A DNA stretch of 64,000 nt from Gilvirhabdus luticola (lineage in GTDB: Bacteria; Bacteroidota; Bacteroidia; Flavobacteriales; Flavobacteriaceae). The translations under genes and the position numbers were made by a program. Where the stretch lies: assembly GCF_032583975.1 (NCBI RefSeq), contig NZ_JAWHTF010000001.1, one strand, 5' to 3'. Position 1 is the stretch's first letter, and each line of letters starts with the position of its first letter. Positions 17,658 to 26,489 of this stretch are shown here, piece after piece. Below the pieces are notes generated by a model. It searched no databases. It was not told the origin of the DNA and worked only from the letters and a program-made list of their open reading frames with translations.

Positions 17658-19160
17658 CTATTTAATCATTTTTAACTTATATAGAGCATTAGCAATTGTC
17701 CTGTCATTCGTAAGATGAGGTATTTTATTTTGTCCTCCCAATTTCCCTTCTGTTTTCATGTATTGATTAAACCCATCTTTAACAACTTTCGTTATTTTAA
17801 GTGTTTGCAATATTTTTCCTTTAATCAAATCATAATAATAACTGTTTTGATTTTGCAGGGATTTGTCAATTATACTTGCAAAATCATCCAGTGATTCAGG
17901 TTCTTTGCTAAACTCTATAAACCATTCATGGTATGGTAACCCAGAATCTGGATTAATCTGTGGTGCGACAGTAAATTCTGTCATCTGTGCATTAGAATTT
18001 TCTAATGCTTCTTTAATAGCATGATCTACTTCTTTGCCTATAACATGTTCGCCAAAAGCTGAAATGAAATGCTTTATCCTGCCTGTTACAATTATTCGAT
18101 ACGGGTTTGTTGAAGTAAATTCTATTGTATCCCCAATATTGTATGCCCAAAGACCTGCGTTTGTAGAAATAATCATAACATAATTAACCCCAATTTGTAT
18201 TTCTTCTAATGTAATTCTTTCTCTATTTTGATTAAAGAACTCATCGGCTTTAACAAACTCGTAAAAAATACCTGAATTCAACTGCAATAGCATTCCCTTT
18301 TCTAATTGTGTGTCTTGAAATGCAAAAAAACCTTCACTTGCTGGATACAGTTCAATACTATCAACTTTTCTTCCTATTAAATTTTCAAATTTTGCTCGAT
18401 AAGGTTCATAATTAACTCCTCCGTAAATAAAAAGAGTAAAGTTTTCAAATACCTCACCAATTGGTTTATTAGTTTGAAGAATTATTTTTTCGAAATACAT
18501 TTGGACCCACGAAGGAATACCAGAAATTACTGTCATATTTTCTGGTAAAGTTTCTTTAATTATCTCTTCAACTTTTGTTTCCCAATCATTAATACAGTTT
18601 GTTTCCCAAGAAGGTAATCTGTTTTTCTGTAGGTATTTAGGCACATAATGTGCAGCTATTCCAGAAAGTCTCCCAATGTTTATTCCGTTTTTCTTTTCTA
18701 ATTCAGGGCTTCCTTGAAGAAAAATCATTTTGCCATCTATAAATTTGGTTTTGCCCGTTTCGTTTATATAGAGTAAAATCGCATTTCGTGCTGCATCGAT
18801 ATGACTTGGCATGCTTTCTTTGGTTATTGGAATATATTTAGCTCCTGAAGTTGTGCCTGATGTTTTTGCAAAGTATAATGGCTTACCTTTCCAAAGGATA
18901 TTTTCTTTGCCATTTAAAACGGTTAAGATATAGGGTTTTAGTTCTTCATATTCGCGAATTGGAACACGATCGACAAAATCTTGATGAGTTTTAATGTCTT
19001 TAAAATCATGGTCTTCCCCAAATTTAGTAGACTTTGCCTCTTTTATTAGCTTTTTAAAAACTTTAGTCTGGGTTTTAATTGGGTTTTGAGCCCATTTTTG
19101 AATGTCTTTAAATACTTTTTTCGAATATGGTTTAGCTAATGTTGACTTTAAGGAAATCAT
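17658..19160 (-). CDS. GH3-family acyl-adenylate/amide synthetase-like protein
   Basis: A 500-residue member of the family named after plant auxin-responsive GH3 enzymes, which activate a carboxylic acid with ATP and join it to an amino acid. The phosphate-binding loop TSGTTSGAKY is at residues 100-109; the YPASEGFFAFQ motif and the NAGLWAYNIGDTIEFT and VTGRIKHFISAFGEHV segments are the adenylate-forming core. Bacterial substrates are not established. It overlaps the M23 peptidase gene by 4 bp (ATGA), so the pair is translationally coupled, and it precedes the 564-residue protein. No membrane segment. Confidence 0.85.
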   Translation of the reverse strand: MISLKSTLAKPYSKKVFKDIQKWAQNPIKTQTKVFKKLIKEAKSTKFGEDHDFKDIKTHQDFVDRVPIREYEELKPYILTVLNGKENILWKGKPLYFAKTSGTTSGAKYIPITKESMPSHIDAARNAILLYINETGKTKFIDGKMIFLQGSPELEKKNGINIGRLSGIAAHYVPKYLQKNRLPSWETNCINDWETKVEEIIKETLPENMTVISGIPSWVQMYFEKIILQTNKPIGEVFENFTLFIYGGVNYEPYRAKFENLIGRKVDSIELYPASEGFFAFQDTQLEKGMLLQLNSGIFYEFVKADEFFNQNRERITLEEIQIGVNYVMIISTNAGLWAYNIGDTIEFTSTNPYRIIVTGRIKHFISAFGEHVIGKEVDHAIKEALENSNAQMTEFTVAPQINPDSGLPYHEWFIEFSKEPESLDDFASIIDKSLQNQNSYYYDLIKGKILQTLKITKVVKDGFNQYMKTEGKLGGQNKIPHLTNDRTIANALYKLKMIK

Positions 19161-20029
19161 TTATTAAAATCAATAAAATTTGTTGGATTAATTGGATACC
19201 CATCACTCCAGAGCTCAAAGTGTAGATGTGGTCCTGTTGTAAATTCGCCTGTGTTACCAGAAGTTGCTATAACCTCACCTGATTTCACGAGTTCGCCTTG
19301 AAATTTTGTTAATGAAGCATTGTGTTTATAAACTGAAATTAATCCATGGCTATGCTCAATTATGGATACAAAACCTGTTTCTGCAGTCCATTCTGAAAAT
19401 ATAATTGTACCATCTGCTGCTGCTTTTATAGGTGTTCCCTTTGGTGTTATAATATCAACTCCATAGTGTTTTTCTTTGGAGTTGTATTCTTCACTAATAT
19501 TTCCATTAACTGGAGGAAAAAGTACAAAATTAACATGAGATGTTGCAGACTCAAACAAATTATATTTATCCTCTTTATTAACTTTTTCTCTTAACAAAGA
19601 ATCTTCTTTTGTTGGATTTAAATCTATAGTGTTTATATCAATTTTTGCTGCTTCAATAATTGAGTCTCTGTTAAAGTTTACTGTAGAAACATCCCCTTCT
19701 AATACTCTTTTTATAGAAGCGAAATATTGTTCGTTTAAATAAATAACCTTTTGTAAAGAATCTGTTTTATAGTTCAATTCTATTGCTTGTTTCTTCAGTG
19801 CAGTTGAAGAGTATCCTGGAATATATTCTCTTAAAGGTGTAAACGCAATCAATAAAATTGTAGAAACTATGAGTAAAATAGACAATATGGACATCAAAAC
19901 AAAAACATTGAGTCTTGTTAACTTAAAGGACAGTCTTTCTTCAAAAGTATCCTCGTTTAAGATCACTAATCGATACTTGTGAAGAAGTTTTTGCGCTATT
20001 TTTTTGGACCCTTTTTTTGTTTCTGCCAT
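19157..20029 (-). CDS. M23 (LytM-type) peptidase, membrane-anchored
   Basis: A probable peptidoglycan endopeptidase or divisome/envelope regulator. It has a cytoplasmic N-terminus of about 40 residues, one membrane helix (about 41-63), a linker, and a periplasmic LytM domain with all zinc ligands: H188-x3-D192 (HYGVD), and HLH at 268-270 (GPHLHFE). The catalytic motifs are intact, so it should be active rather than a degenerate activator. Length 290 residues. It is the first gene of the minus-strand run leading into the polysaccharide locus, divergent from tatA with 120 bp between. Confidence 0.92.
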   Translation of the reverse strand: MAETKKGSKKIAQKLLHKYRLVILNEDTFEERLSFKLTRLNVFVLMSILSILLIVSTILLIAFTPLREYIPGYSSTALKKQAIELNYKTDSLQKVIYLNEQYFASIKRVLEGDVSTVNFNRDSIIEAAKIDINTIDLNPTKEDSLLREKVNKEDKYNLFESATSHVNFVLFPPVNGNISEEYNSKEKHYGVDIITPKGTPIKAAADGTIIFSEWTAETGFVSIIEHSHGLISVYKHNASLTKFQGELVKSGEVIATSGNTGEFTTGPHLHFELWSDGYPINPTNFIDFNK

Positions 20030-20122
20030 ATTAAAAGCAAAATTAATTAAAATTATATCATATGTCCTTTTAGTTTTCTTAAAGTTGCGAGTAAACTTAG
20101 ATTATATTAAACTTTAAATTAT

Positions 20123-20130
20123 TAACTTTG
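20123..20130 (+). promoter_or_regulatory. Probable tatA promoter, Bacteroidetes -7 element
   Basis: TAACTTTG matches the TAnnTTTG -7 consensus of Bacteroidetes primary sigma factor promoters and lies 20 bp before the tatA ATG. No clear -33 TTTG at the usual distance. Confidence 0.45.
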
Positions 20131-20149
20131 TTGTTTAAAATAATGTATT

Positions 20150-20332
20150 ATGAGCTTATTAATGTTACCTCTAGTTATTGGTTGGCCACAAATAGTTTTG
20201 ATTGCAGTAGTGATTTTATTAATATTTGGTGGTAAAAAAATTCCTGAACTTATGAGAGGATTGGGTAGTGGAATAAAGGAGTTTAAAGACGCAAGTAAAG
20301 AGGATGATAAATCTGAAAATAAAAAAGATTAG
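20150..20332 (+). CDS. tatA: Sec-independent protein translocase TatA/TatE
   Basis: A 60-residue pore-forming subunit of the twin-arginine translocase. A membrane helix (about 12-27, PQIVLIAVVILLIFGGKKIPEL begins it), the FGGKKIPEL hinge, and an amphipathic helix then a charged tail (KEDDKSENKKD) are the complete TatA plan. It is monocistronic, bounded by a divergent M23 gene and a convergent gene behind a shared terminator. No tatC is in the window. Confidence 0.95.
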   Translation: MSLLMLPLVIGWPQIVLIAVVILLIFGGKKIPELMRGLGSGIKEFKDASKEDDKSENKKD

Positions 20333-20347
20333 TGACTTAATTTAATA

Positions 20348-20380
20348 AAAAAAGCCCAACACAATAAGTTGGGCTTTTTT
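20348..20380. terminator. Bidirectional rho-independent terminator between tatA and the DUF4837 gene
   Basis: AAAAAAGCCCAAC, a 7-nt loop, then GTTGGGCTTTTTT form a 13-bp stem with an A-tract before and T-tract after, so it serves both converging genes. It overlaps the last base of the DUF4837 stop codon. Confidence 0.93.
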
Positions 20381-21360
20381 TATTCTATTTCTATTGATTT
20401 TATTATCGCTTCCAATTCAAACATATATTCTCTTTTCTCGACCGAAGGAGCAAATGCAAAACCTTCAATTACTACCAACCTATTATTAGGCTTATCTTCA
20501 ATTACATAATTAATAAAAGGCCCAGCCATAAATGCATTATGAACTTCCCAATTCCCTTTTGTTTCTATAGTTGATTTATTATCAATTGTTGTTTCAAATT
20601 GAAATGGAGCATATGCTTGTTCGGTAATCATGTATGTTCCTTCAGTTGGTCCTGGTATATGAACTTTTCCTATTGAGTCTCTAACTTTTATAATTCGACT
20701 CATTAAGCTGTCGTTTTTTGTTATAGAATTAAGAGGTAATTCGTACAATAAAAGGTTTGTTGTTCCTGTTGTAATATCTTTTCTAATCCAAAAGAATTTC
20801 CCTTCATGTTTAGCAATTCTATAAGCCGTTGGAAACTTAAGTGACAATCCTAACTCTTCTTGAATTGGTTTATCATCATAAAGTGAAAGTTTAATACGTC
20901 TTTGTTTTTCTTTTAGCTCTTCATCTTTGAACGCCTTGATAATTTCTTTCGAATTCTGATTAATTAAATCAATAATTTCTTGATTGGATTCTCCTGAAAT
21001 TACAACAACTTTTTGCGGCTTGGCAAACACATTTCTTGCTATTCTAAAATTTTTAGCTCTTCCTTTTTCTATCTTTAACACAGTCCTGTTGTGTGTGGTA
21101 AAACCACTGAAAACTTGGGGTGGTAATTGACTCATGCTAAACAAGGGCTCGTCTTGAGGAAGCCCATCTACAGGTGATGCTAAAACATCTCTAATAGCTT
21201 CTCCTACACTACCTTGCCAAAGATCATTTTCGATAATAACTGAGAGGTTGTTAATGTTTCCTGAAGAATCTGATAAAACCCTCTGATTGGAAGATTTTTT
21301 ATTTTGGCATCCAATAACAGTAAAACAAACAAGTACAATTAGTAAAATTATTTTTCTCAT
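20380..21360 (-). CDS. DUF4837 family lipoprotein
   Basis: A 326-residue lipoprotein with a short signal peptide and lipobox VIGC (Cys about residue 18). The family feature is the start of the mature part, SGNINNLSVIIENDLWQGSVGEAIRD, followed by LPQDEPLFSMSQLPP and GFTTHNRTVL. The family is widespread in Bacteroidetes with no known function. It is 27 bp after the transglycosylase gene, so they may be co-transcribed in the order mltD-DUF4837, suggesting an envelope role. Confidence 0.88.
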   Translation of the reverse strand: MRKIILLIVLVCFTVIGCQNKKSSNQRVLSDSSGNINNLSVIIENDLWQGSVGEAIRDVLASPVDGLPQDEPLFSMSQLPPQVFSGFTTHNRTVLKIEKGRAKNFRIARNVFAKPQKVVVISGESNQEIIDLINQNSKEIIKAFKDEELKEKQRRIKLSLYDDKPIQEELGLSLKFPTAYRIAKHEGKFFWIRKDITTGTTNLLLYELPLNSITKNDSLMSRIIKVRDSIGKVHIPGPTEGTYMITEQAYAPFQFETTIDNKSTIETKGNWEVHNAFMAGPFINYVIEDKPNNRLVVIEGFAFAPSVEKREYMFELEAIIKSIEIE

Positions 21361-21387
21361 AATCTGAATTCTTATTTTAAGAATGAT

Positions 21388-22923
21388 TTATCTTTTGGAT
21401 ATTATAAGTTCCATTCCTGGTTTTAATTTTGTACCGCTAATATTGTTCCAATCTTTAATATTTTGAATAGAAACTCCTGGAAATTTTTGTGAAATGCTCC
21501 ACAAGGAGTCTCCGTTTTTTACAATATACGTGTTAGAACTTGTTACTTGAGGAGCGCTACTTGAGGAGCTACTTGATGATGTATGAGACGTATTTGGACT
21601 TCTAGGGTAAATTGTTAGGCGTTGTCCAATATGTATATTGTTACTCCTTAAACCATTCCATCGTTTTATGTCGCTAACCCTAACGCTATACATTCTTGCA
21701 ATTCGTCCTAAATAATCTCCAGATTTTACTCTATACCGAATTCTTGACTCTGCTTCAAAAAATTGAGGCAATGGTTTTTCTCTTTTATCAAACTCTGCTT
21801 TTGCGTATTCATAAATTTGAGTTTCATTGTTCACAAACTTTCCAACCTCGCTTCTTGGTAATCTTAACACATAATTTTCGTCTTCAATATAAGGTATAAT
21901 ATCAAGCTTATAGGAAGGGTTTAAAAATTGTAATTCCTCTATCAGAACTTTGGTAAGTTCTGAAACCTGATCAAGAGTTATCATTTGTTTAACTCTAATT
22001 GTGTCTGTTTCAATATAAGTGATTTCAGGTGCCTTGGGGTCAAAACCGTGCTCTGAAGCATACTCAAAAATATACATTGTAGCTAAAAACGCAGGTAAAT
22101 ACCCTGCTGTTTCCCTTGGTAAATATGGCCTTATATTCCAATAGTTTTGATAGCCTCCAGATCTTCGAATGGCTTTTGTTACGTTTCCCGGTCCAGAATT
22201 GTATGCTGCTAAAACAAGATCCCAATCACCAAATATTTCATATAAGTTAACTAAATACTTACATGCTGCTTCTGTAGATTTAATTGGGTCGCTCCTTTCG
22301 TCAACATAACTACTAACATCAAGACCAAATTGCTTTCCGGTAGAGAACATGAATTGCCATAATCCAGTTGCACCAACTCTAGATTTAGCTCGAGGTTTAA
22401 GCGCAGACTCTACTATGGCCAAATATTTAATTTCCAAAGGGATGTCGTAATTATCTAACTCCTTTTCAAACATTGGAAAATAATATTTACTCAAGGCCAT
22501 TAATCTTTCTAAAGTCTCTTTACGATTTTTTAGATAGCTCTTTATGACACTCTCCAAAGAAGGATTATATTCAACATTGAAAGGCGTTTTGGCATTAAGC
22601 AAAGCCAATCTAAATTTAAGTGTATCAGTAGGAAGTTCTGGATAGTATATCGAATCATATTTAAGTTCGGCTATAGATTTGTAAATAGTATCATATAAAG
22701 ATGAGTTATAAAGTTCATCAAACCACTTTTGATCATAACTAGCAGCCTCATTATGGTCTACTAGTTCTCTTGTAATTGAATCTATAACCGGTTTTAGTTC
22801 TTGTAAATTATAAGTGTTCCCGTCAATTAATGTGTCGGATGTAATTGTTTGATCAATATCATTTTGTGAATACCCAACAAAAAACCCTAACAAAAATATT
22901 AGTGGAATAACTTTTAAATTCAT
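21388..22923 (-). CDS. mltD: Membrane-bound lytic murein transglycosylase D-like with two LysM domains
   Basis: Cleaves peptidoglycan glycan strands with formation of 1,6-anhydro ends. It has a signal peptide (residues 1-19), a helical N-terminal part, then a SLT domain with AIVESALKPRAKS (catalytic Glu), GATGLWQFM and AAYNSGPGNV. Two LysM peptidoglycan-binding domains follow at about 396-441 (RYRVKSGDYLGRIARMYSV) and 467-509 (TYIVKNGDSLWSISQKFPGV), joined by a Ser-rich linker. Length 511 residues. Periplasmic or outer-membrane; the signal peptide lacks an obvious lipobox. Confidence 0.93.
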   Translation of the reverse strand: MNLKVIPLIFLLGFFVGYSQNDIDQTITSDTLIDGNTYNLQELKPVIDSITRELVDHNEAASYDQKWFDELYNSSLYDTIYKSIAELKYDSIYYPELPTDTLKFRLALLNAKTPFNVEYNPSLESVIKSYLKNRKETLERLMALSKYYFPMFEKELDNYDIPLEIKYLAIVESALKPRAKSRVGATGLWQFMFSTGKQFGLDVSSYVDERSDPIKSTEAACKYLVNLYEIFGDWDLVLAAYNSGPGNVTKAIRRSGGYQNYWNIRPYLPRETAGYLPAFLATMYIFEYASEHGFDPKAPEITYIETDTIRVKQMITLDQVSELTKVLIEELQFLNPSYKLDIIPYIEDENYVLRLPRSEVGKFVNNETQIYEYAKAEFDKREKPLPQFFEAESRIRYRVKSGDYLGRIARMYSVRVSDIKRWNGLRSNNIHIGQRLTIYPRSPNTSHTSSSSSSSSAPQVTSSNTYIVKNGDSLWSISQKFPGVSIQNIKDWNNISGTKLKPGMELIISKR

Positions 22924-22988
22924 TTATTTATTTTCTTATGAGTAACGCATTAAGGCACTTGAATCGTACTTTTGGCAAAATATAAAAT

Positions 22989-24176
22989 TTACTCTAAAAT
23001 TGCTGCTATTCCAGGAAGTGTTTTGCCCTCAAGACTTTCTAACATGGCTCCTCCTCCTGTGCTAACATAACTTACTTTTTCTTCAAAGCCAAATTGTTTG
23101 ACAGCTGCAACAGAATCTCCTCCTCCAACAAGTGAGAATGCTCCATTTTCTGTTGCATTTGCTATTGAATTACCAAGAGCAATTGTTCCTTTTGCAAAGT
23201 TCGGCATTTCAAAAACACCCAAAGGTCCATTCCAAAGAATTGTTTTACATTCATTAACTACCGAGTCAAAGATTTCAATTGTTTTGGGTCCAGCATCTAA
23301 ACCTTGCCAGTTATCTGGTATCGAAAAAACATCAACTACTTTGGTTTCTGCATCATTATCAAAAGCGTTTGCAGCTACCACATCTACTGGTAAATGGATT
23401 ATTACATTTTTAGATTTAGCCTTTTCCAAAATCTTTAATGCTAAAGTCATTTTATCATCTTCACATATTGAATCCCCGATTTGACCTCCTTGTGCTTTTA
23501 TAAATGTAAAGGTCATTCCTCCTCCTATTATTAAATGATTGACTTTATCAAGAATGTTTTCAATAATTGTAATTTTTGAAGATACCTTTGCGCCACCTAA
23601 AACAGCTAAAACAGGTTTTTCTCCTGTGTTGAAAACCTTTTCAATGCCCTCTATTTCCTTAAACAAAAGAGAGCCAAAGCATTTGCTGTCTGGAAAGAAT
23701 TGTGCTATTGTTGTTGTTGACGCATGCGCTCTATGTGCTGTGCCAAAGGCATCATTGACATAAAAATCCCCTAGTTGAGAAAGCTTTTCTGCAAAATTAA
23801 TATCTCCTTTTTCTTCTTCTTCATGAAATCTTAAATTTTCTAACAAAAGTATTTCTCCTGGCTTTAATTTGCTTGCGGCTTTTTCAGCTTCAGGTCCAAT
23901 ACAGCCATTACTAAACTTTACATTAACCCCTAATATCTCTTCTACTTTTAGAACTATGTGCCTCAATGAGAATTCGTCTTGGACTCCTTTTGGTCTACCC
24001 AAATGAGACATTAGTATACAACTTCCTCCGTCTTCTAAAATTTTAATAATTGTAGGTTTAGCAGAAACTATTCTTGTTGAATCAGTTACCTGGAACTTAT
24101 CATTAAGTGGTACATTAAAATCTACTCTTATTAAAACTTTCTTATTGTTAAAATTAAAATCTTTAAGTGTTTTCAT
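22989..24176 (-). CDS. pgk: Phosphoglycerate kinase
   Basis: Glycolytic enzyme making ATP and 3-phosphoglycerate. The N-terminal signature RVDFNVPLND, LMSHLGRPKG, LLENLRFHEEEE, the GGAKVSSKI hinge and the C-terminal GGGDSVAAVKQ with STGGGAMLE are all present. I took the ATG at 24176 (MKTLKDFNF), giving the usual 395 residues; an upstream in-frame start would add a non-conserved hydrophobic extension and overlap the terminator of the neighbour. Monocistronic by spacing. Confidence 0.97.
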   Translation of the reverse strand: MKTLKDFNFNNKKVLIRVDFNVPLNDKFQVTDSTRIVSAKPTIIKILEDGGSCILMSHLGRPKGVQDEFSLRHIVLKVEEILGVNVKFSNGCIGPEAEKAASKLKPGEILLLENLRFHEEEEKGDINFAEKLSQLGDFYVNDAFGTAHRAHASTTTIAQFFPDSKCFGSLLFKEIEGIEKVFNTGEKPVLAVLGGAKVSSKITIIENILDKVNHLIIGGGMTFTFIKAQGGQIGDSICEDDKMTLALKILEKAKSKNVIIHLPVDVVAANAFDNDAETKVVDVFSIPDNWQGLDAGPKTIEIFDSVVNECKTILWNGPLGVFEMPNFAKGTIALGNSIANATENGAFSLVGGGDSVAAVKQFGFEEKVSYVSTGGGAMLESLEGKTLPGIAAILE

Positions 24177-24195
24177 TAAAAACTTGTTTTGAAAA

Positions 24196-24203
24196 CAAAT
24201 ATA
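24196..24203 (-). promoter_or_regulatory. Possible pgk promoter, -7 element
   Basis: On the minus strand TATATTTG matches TAnnTTTG and ends 20 bp before the pgk ATG. No convincing -33 element, since the expected place falls in the terminator hairpin. Confidence 0.35.
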
Positions 24204-24209
24204 AATGAA

Positions 24210-24245
24210 GAATCCGAGTAACATGTTAAAATTTTACTCGGATTC
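24210..24245 (-). terminator. Terminator of the T9SS protein gene upstream of pgk
   Basis: GAATCCGAGTAA and TTACTCGGATTC form a perfect 12-bp stem around a 12-nt loop, followed on the minus strand by TTCTTCATTTATATTTG. It separates the secreted-protein gene from pgk. The tail is less pure than a classical T-tract. Confidence 0.75.
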
Positions 24246-24273
24246 CAAAAATTATAATAAAAGCTTTCTTTTT

Positions 24274-25119
24274 CTAACGCTTAATCACTTTTACTGTTTG
24301 AGAGAGACCTTGAGATTCTATTTTAGCTAAATACACTCCAGTAGCAAGGTTGGAAACATCTAGAGTCATTTCTTTAGTGTCACCTCGCTTACTAAATATT
24401 TCTTTGCCTGAAATATCAAATACTGAAACCTTATCGAGAGCAACTCTTGCCCTTAAATTAAGAATATTGTTTATAGGGTTTGGCCCGTAAGCAAAACCAT
24501 CTATTTTGTTGTTTTCTATAGATAAAGGAAACGACAACAGTTGAACATTATCTAAACCAATATACCCATTACCGTTTTGGTAAAAAACCAAACGAAATCT
24601 AACATGGCTTTTTCCTGAAGGTATTGTGTGATTAAATTCTACCCAATCGTTTGTTGCAAAATTTCCGTTTTGAGATGTATTAAAAACATCTGTATGCACA
24701 TCTGGAGAACTCCAATCACTTCCATTGTCATATTTTACTTGAAAATATATATAATCATTTTTATCTAAAAACACATAATTTATCCTGAATGAGAGCTCCG
24801 ATGGAGCGCCATTAACAGCTATAGTTTGAAAAGTTAAAATGTGTTCTGGTGAAGATGTTCCTGAAACAGATTCTGAATATGGATTGTCTAAATCCCTTCC
24901 CGCCATATAGGAGATTCCTTTGTAAGCTCCATCAATTCTTCCGTTAGAACCTGAAATAGCACCCCAAACATCATTACCATTTAAATTATAAAACGGGATG
25001 TTTGTATTATAGTTCCAATTGTCATCTATTGAACCTTCAAATCCTTGAAAGGAATTTTGACCCCTTAAATTTAGAGAGGCTAGACTTAAAAACAGCAGTA
25101 TTAAACCGTATATTTTCAC
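24274..25119 (-). CDS. Secreted protein with T9SS C-terminal sorting domain
   Basis: A secreted protein of about 281 residues. I chose the GTG at 25119, which yields a clean signal peptide (KIYGLILLFLSLASLNLRG); the longer reading from 25164 starts at a TTG and adds 15 residues that spoil it. The middle part (about 20-200) is a beta-sandwich-like module with WVEFNHTIPSGKSHVRFRL and GYIGLDNVQLL, resembling carbohydrate-binding or MAM-like domains. The last 75 residues are a type A sorting domain (YGPNPINNILNL, ISGKEIFSK, LATGVYLAKIESQG, VKVIKR), so it should cross the outer membrane by type IX secretion. Ligand unknown. Confidence 0.82.
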   Translation of the reverse strand: MKIYGLILLFLSLASLNLRGQNSFQGFEGSIDDNWNYNTNIPFYNLNGNDVWGAISGSNGRIDGAYKGISYMAGRDLDNPYSESVSGTSSPEHILTFQTIAVNGAPSELSFRINYVFLDKNDYIYFQVKYDNGSDWSSPDVHTDVFNTSQNGNFATNDWVEFNHTIPSGKSHVRFRLVFYQNGNGYIGLDNVQLLSFPLSIENNKIDGFAYGPNPINNILNLRARVALDKVSVFDISGKEIFSKRGDTKEMTLDVSNLATGVYLAKIESQGLSQTVKVIKR

Positions 25120-25319
25120 AATGTTAAGTTTTAAGTTTTGAGGGGAAACTGGGATTAATAGCAATCAATTTTAAAAAAATATGCTATAACCACCTAAAAA
25201 ATTAGTTAATCAACTATTAATTTAGCTGTAATGATTTTGAGCTTAAGATTTAATCGACAACTTGCTTTTAATATCGGATTTCCTGCGGGTAGATAAATGA
25301 TTTCATATATCTTTGTTTT

Positions 25320-26489
25320 ATGCTTTTTTCAGATATTTTAGGTCAAAACTATATTAAAAATTACCTCACAAACAGTATCGATAAGGGTAGAATTCCTCAT
25401 GCTCAATTATTTATAGGGCCCGAAGGTTGTGGAACTTTGCCGATGGCCATTGCTTATTCGCAATATCTTTTGTGTCAAAACAATAATGGGGAAAATAATA
25501 CTGGAAACAAATACTGCAATTTAAAATTCAATCAAATAACTCATCCCGATTTGCACTTTGCGTTTCCAGTAACAACAAATCATAAAATAAAGAGTCATCC
25601 CGTTTCAAGTCATTTTTTAGAAGAATGGAGGCAACTCGTTTTGAGGCAACCTTATGGTAATTTGTTTGATTGGTATAAACTTCTTGGTGTTGAAAATAAA
25701 CAAGGACAAATTGGAGTAGACGAAGCTGGTGAAATTGTAAAATCCCTAACTCTAAAGTCTTATGAAGGTGGTTATAAGATTATGATTCTTTGGATGGTTG
25801 AAAAAATGAATTCCAGCTGTGCCAACAAGCTCTTAAAGCTTATTGAAGAACCTCCTCAAAAGACCGTTTTTATACTCATCGCAGAAGATGAAGAACAAAT
25901 TATTAGCACTATAAAATCAAGATGCCAAACGCTATATTTTCCAGCTTTATCTGAAAATGAGATAAAAGAAGGTTTAATTAAAAATTATGAGTTGGATGCA
26001 AACATTGCTTCAAAAATAGCACATCAGGCTAATGGCAACTATAATAAGGCGTGTGATCTAGTCTATCAGGACTCTGAAGAAATACAATTTGAAAAATGGT
26101 TTGTTTATTGGGTAAGAAGTGCTTTTAAAGCCAAAGGAAATAAGGCTGCAATACATGATTTGCTATTATGGAGTGAGGAAATTTCACGTACTGGACGAGA
26201 AACTCAAAAACAATTTTTACATTTCTGCCAAAATCTTTTTAGACAAGCTATGTTGCTTAACTATAAAGCAAAAGAGCTTGTGTTTTTTGAGCCAAAATCT
26301 GAAGATTTTAAGCTTGAAAAATTTGCTCCTTTTATACATGATGCAAATATTTTAGAGATAGCTAAAGAGTTTCAAAATGCTATTTATCACATTGAGCGAA
26401 ATGGAAATGCAAAGATAATTTTAACAGATTTATCTATTAAACTTACTCGGCTACTCCATAAAAAATCTTCAAAAAAAGAAAGTGTTTAA
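25320..26489 (+). CDS. holB: DNA polymerase III subunit delta'
   Basis: Clamp-loader subunit of the AAA+ family. The N-terminus reads ILGQNYIKNYL and IPHAQLFIGPEGCGTLPMA; the Walker A Lys is replaced (GCGT for GxGK), as expected for delta', which does not hydrolyse ATP. Zinc-site cysteines appear in CQNNNG and KYCN, although the module is reduced. EKMNSSCANKLLKLIEEPP is the SRC-containing signature region and IKSRCQ the arginine-finger loop. Length 389 residues is longer than E. coli (334). A TATCTTTG element at 25308-25315 lies only 4 bp before the ATG, so either the transcript is nearly leaderless or that match is chance. The stop overlaps the converging receptor gene by 3-4 bp. Confidence 0.93.
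   Translation: MLFSDILGQNYIKNYLTNSIDKGRIPHAQLFIGPEGCGTLPMAIAYSQYLLCQNNNGENNTGNKYCNLKFNQITHPDLHFAFPVTTNHKIKSHPVSSHFLEEWRQLVLRQPYGNLFDWYKLLGVENKQGQIGVDEAGEIVKSLTLKSYEGGYKIMILWMVEKMNSSCANKLLKLIEEPPQKTVFILIAEDEEQIISTIKSRCQTLYFPALSENEIKEGLIKNYELDANIASKIAHQANGNYNKACDLVYQDSEEIQFEKWFVYWVRSAFKAKGNKAAIHDLLLWSEEISRTGRETQKQFLHFCQNLFRQAMLLNYKAKELVFFEPKSEDFKLEKFAPFIHDANILEIAKEFQNAIYHIERNGNAKIILTDLSIKLTRLLHKKSSKKESV

Noticed and set aside
25308..25315. TATCTTTG as the holB promoter
   Set aside because: It lies 4 bp from the ATG, which would leave almost no leader; kept only as a remark in the gene entry.
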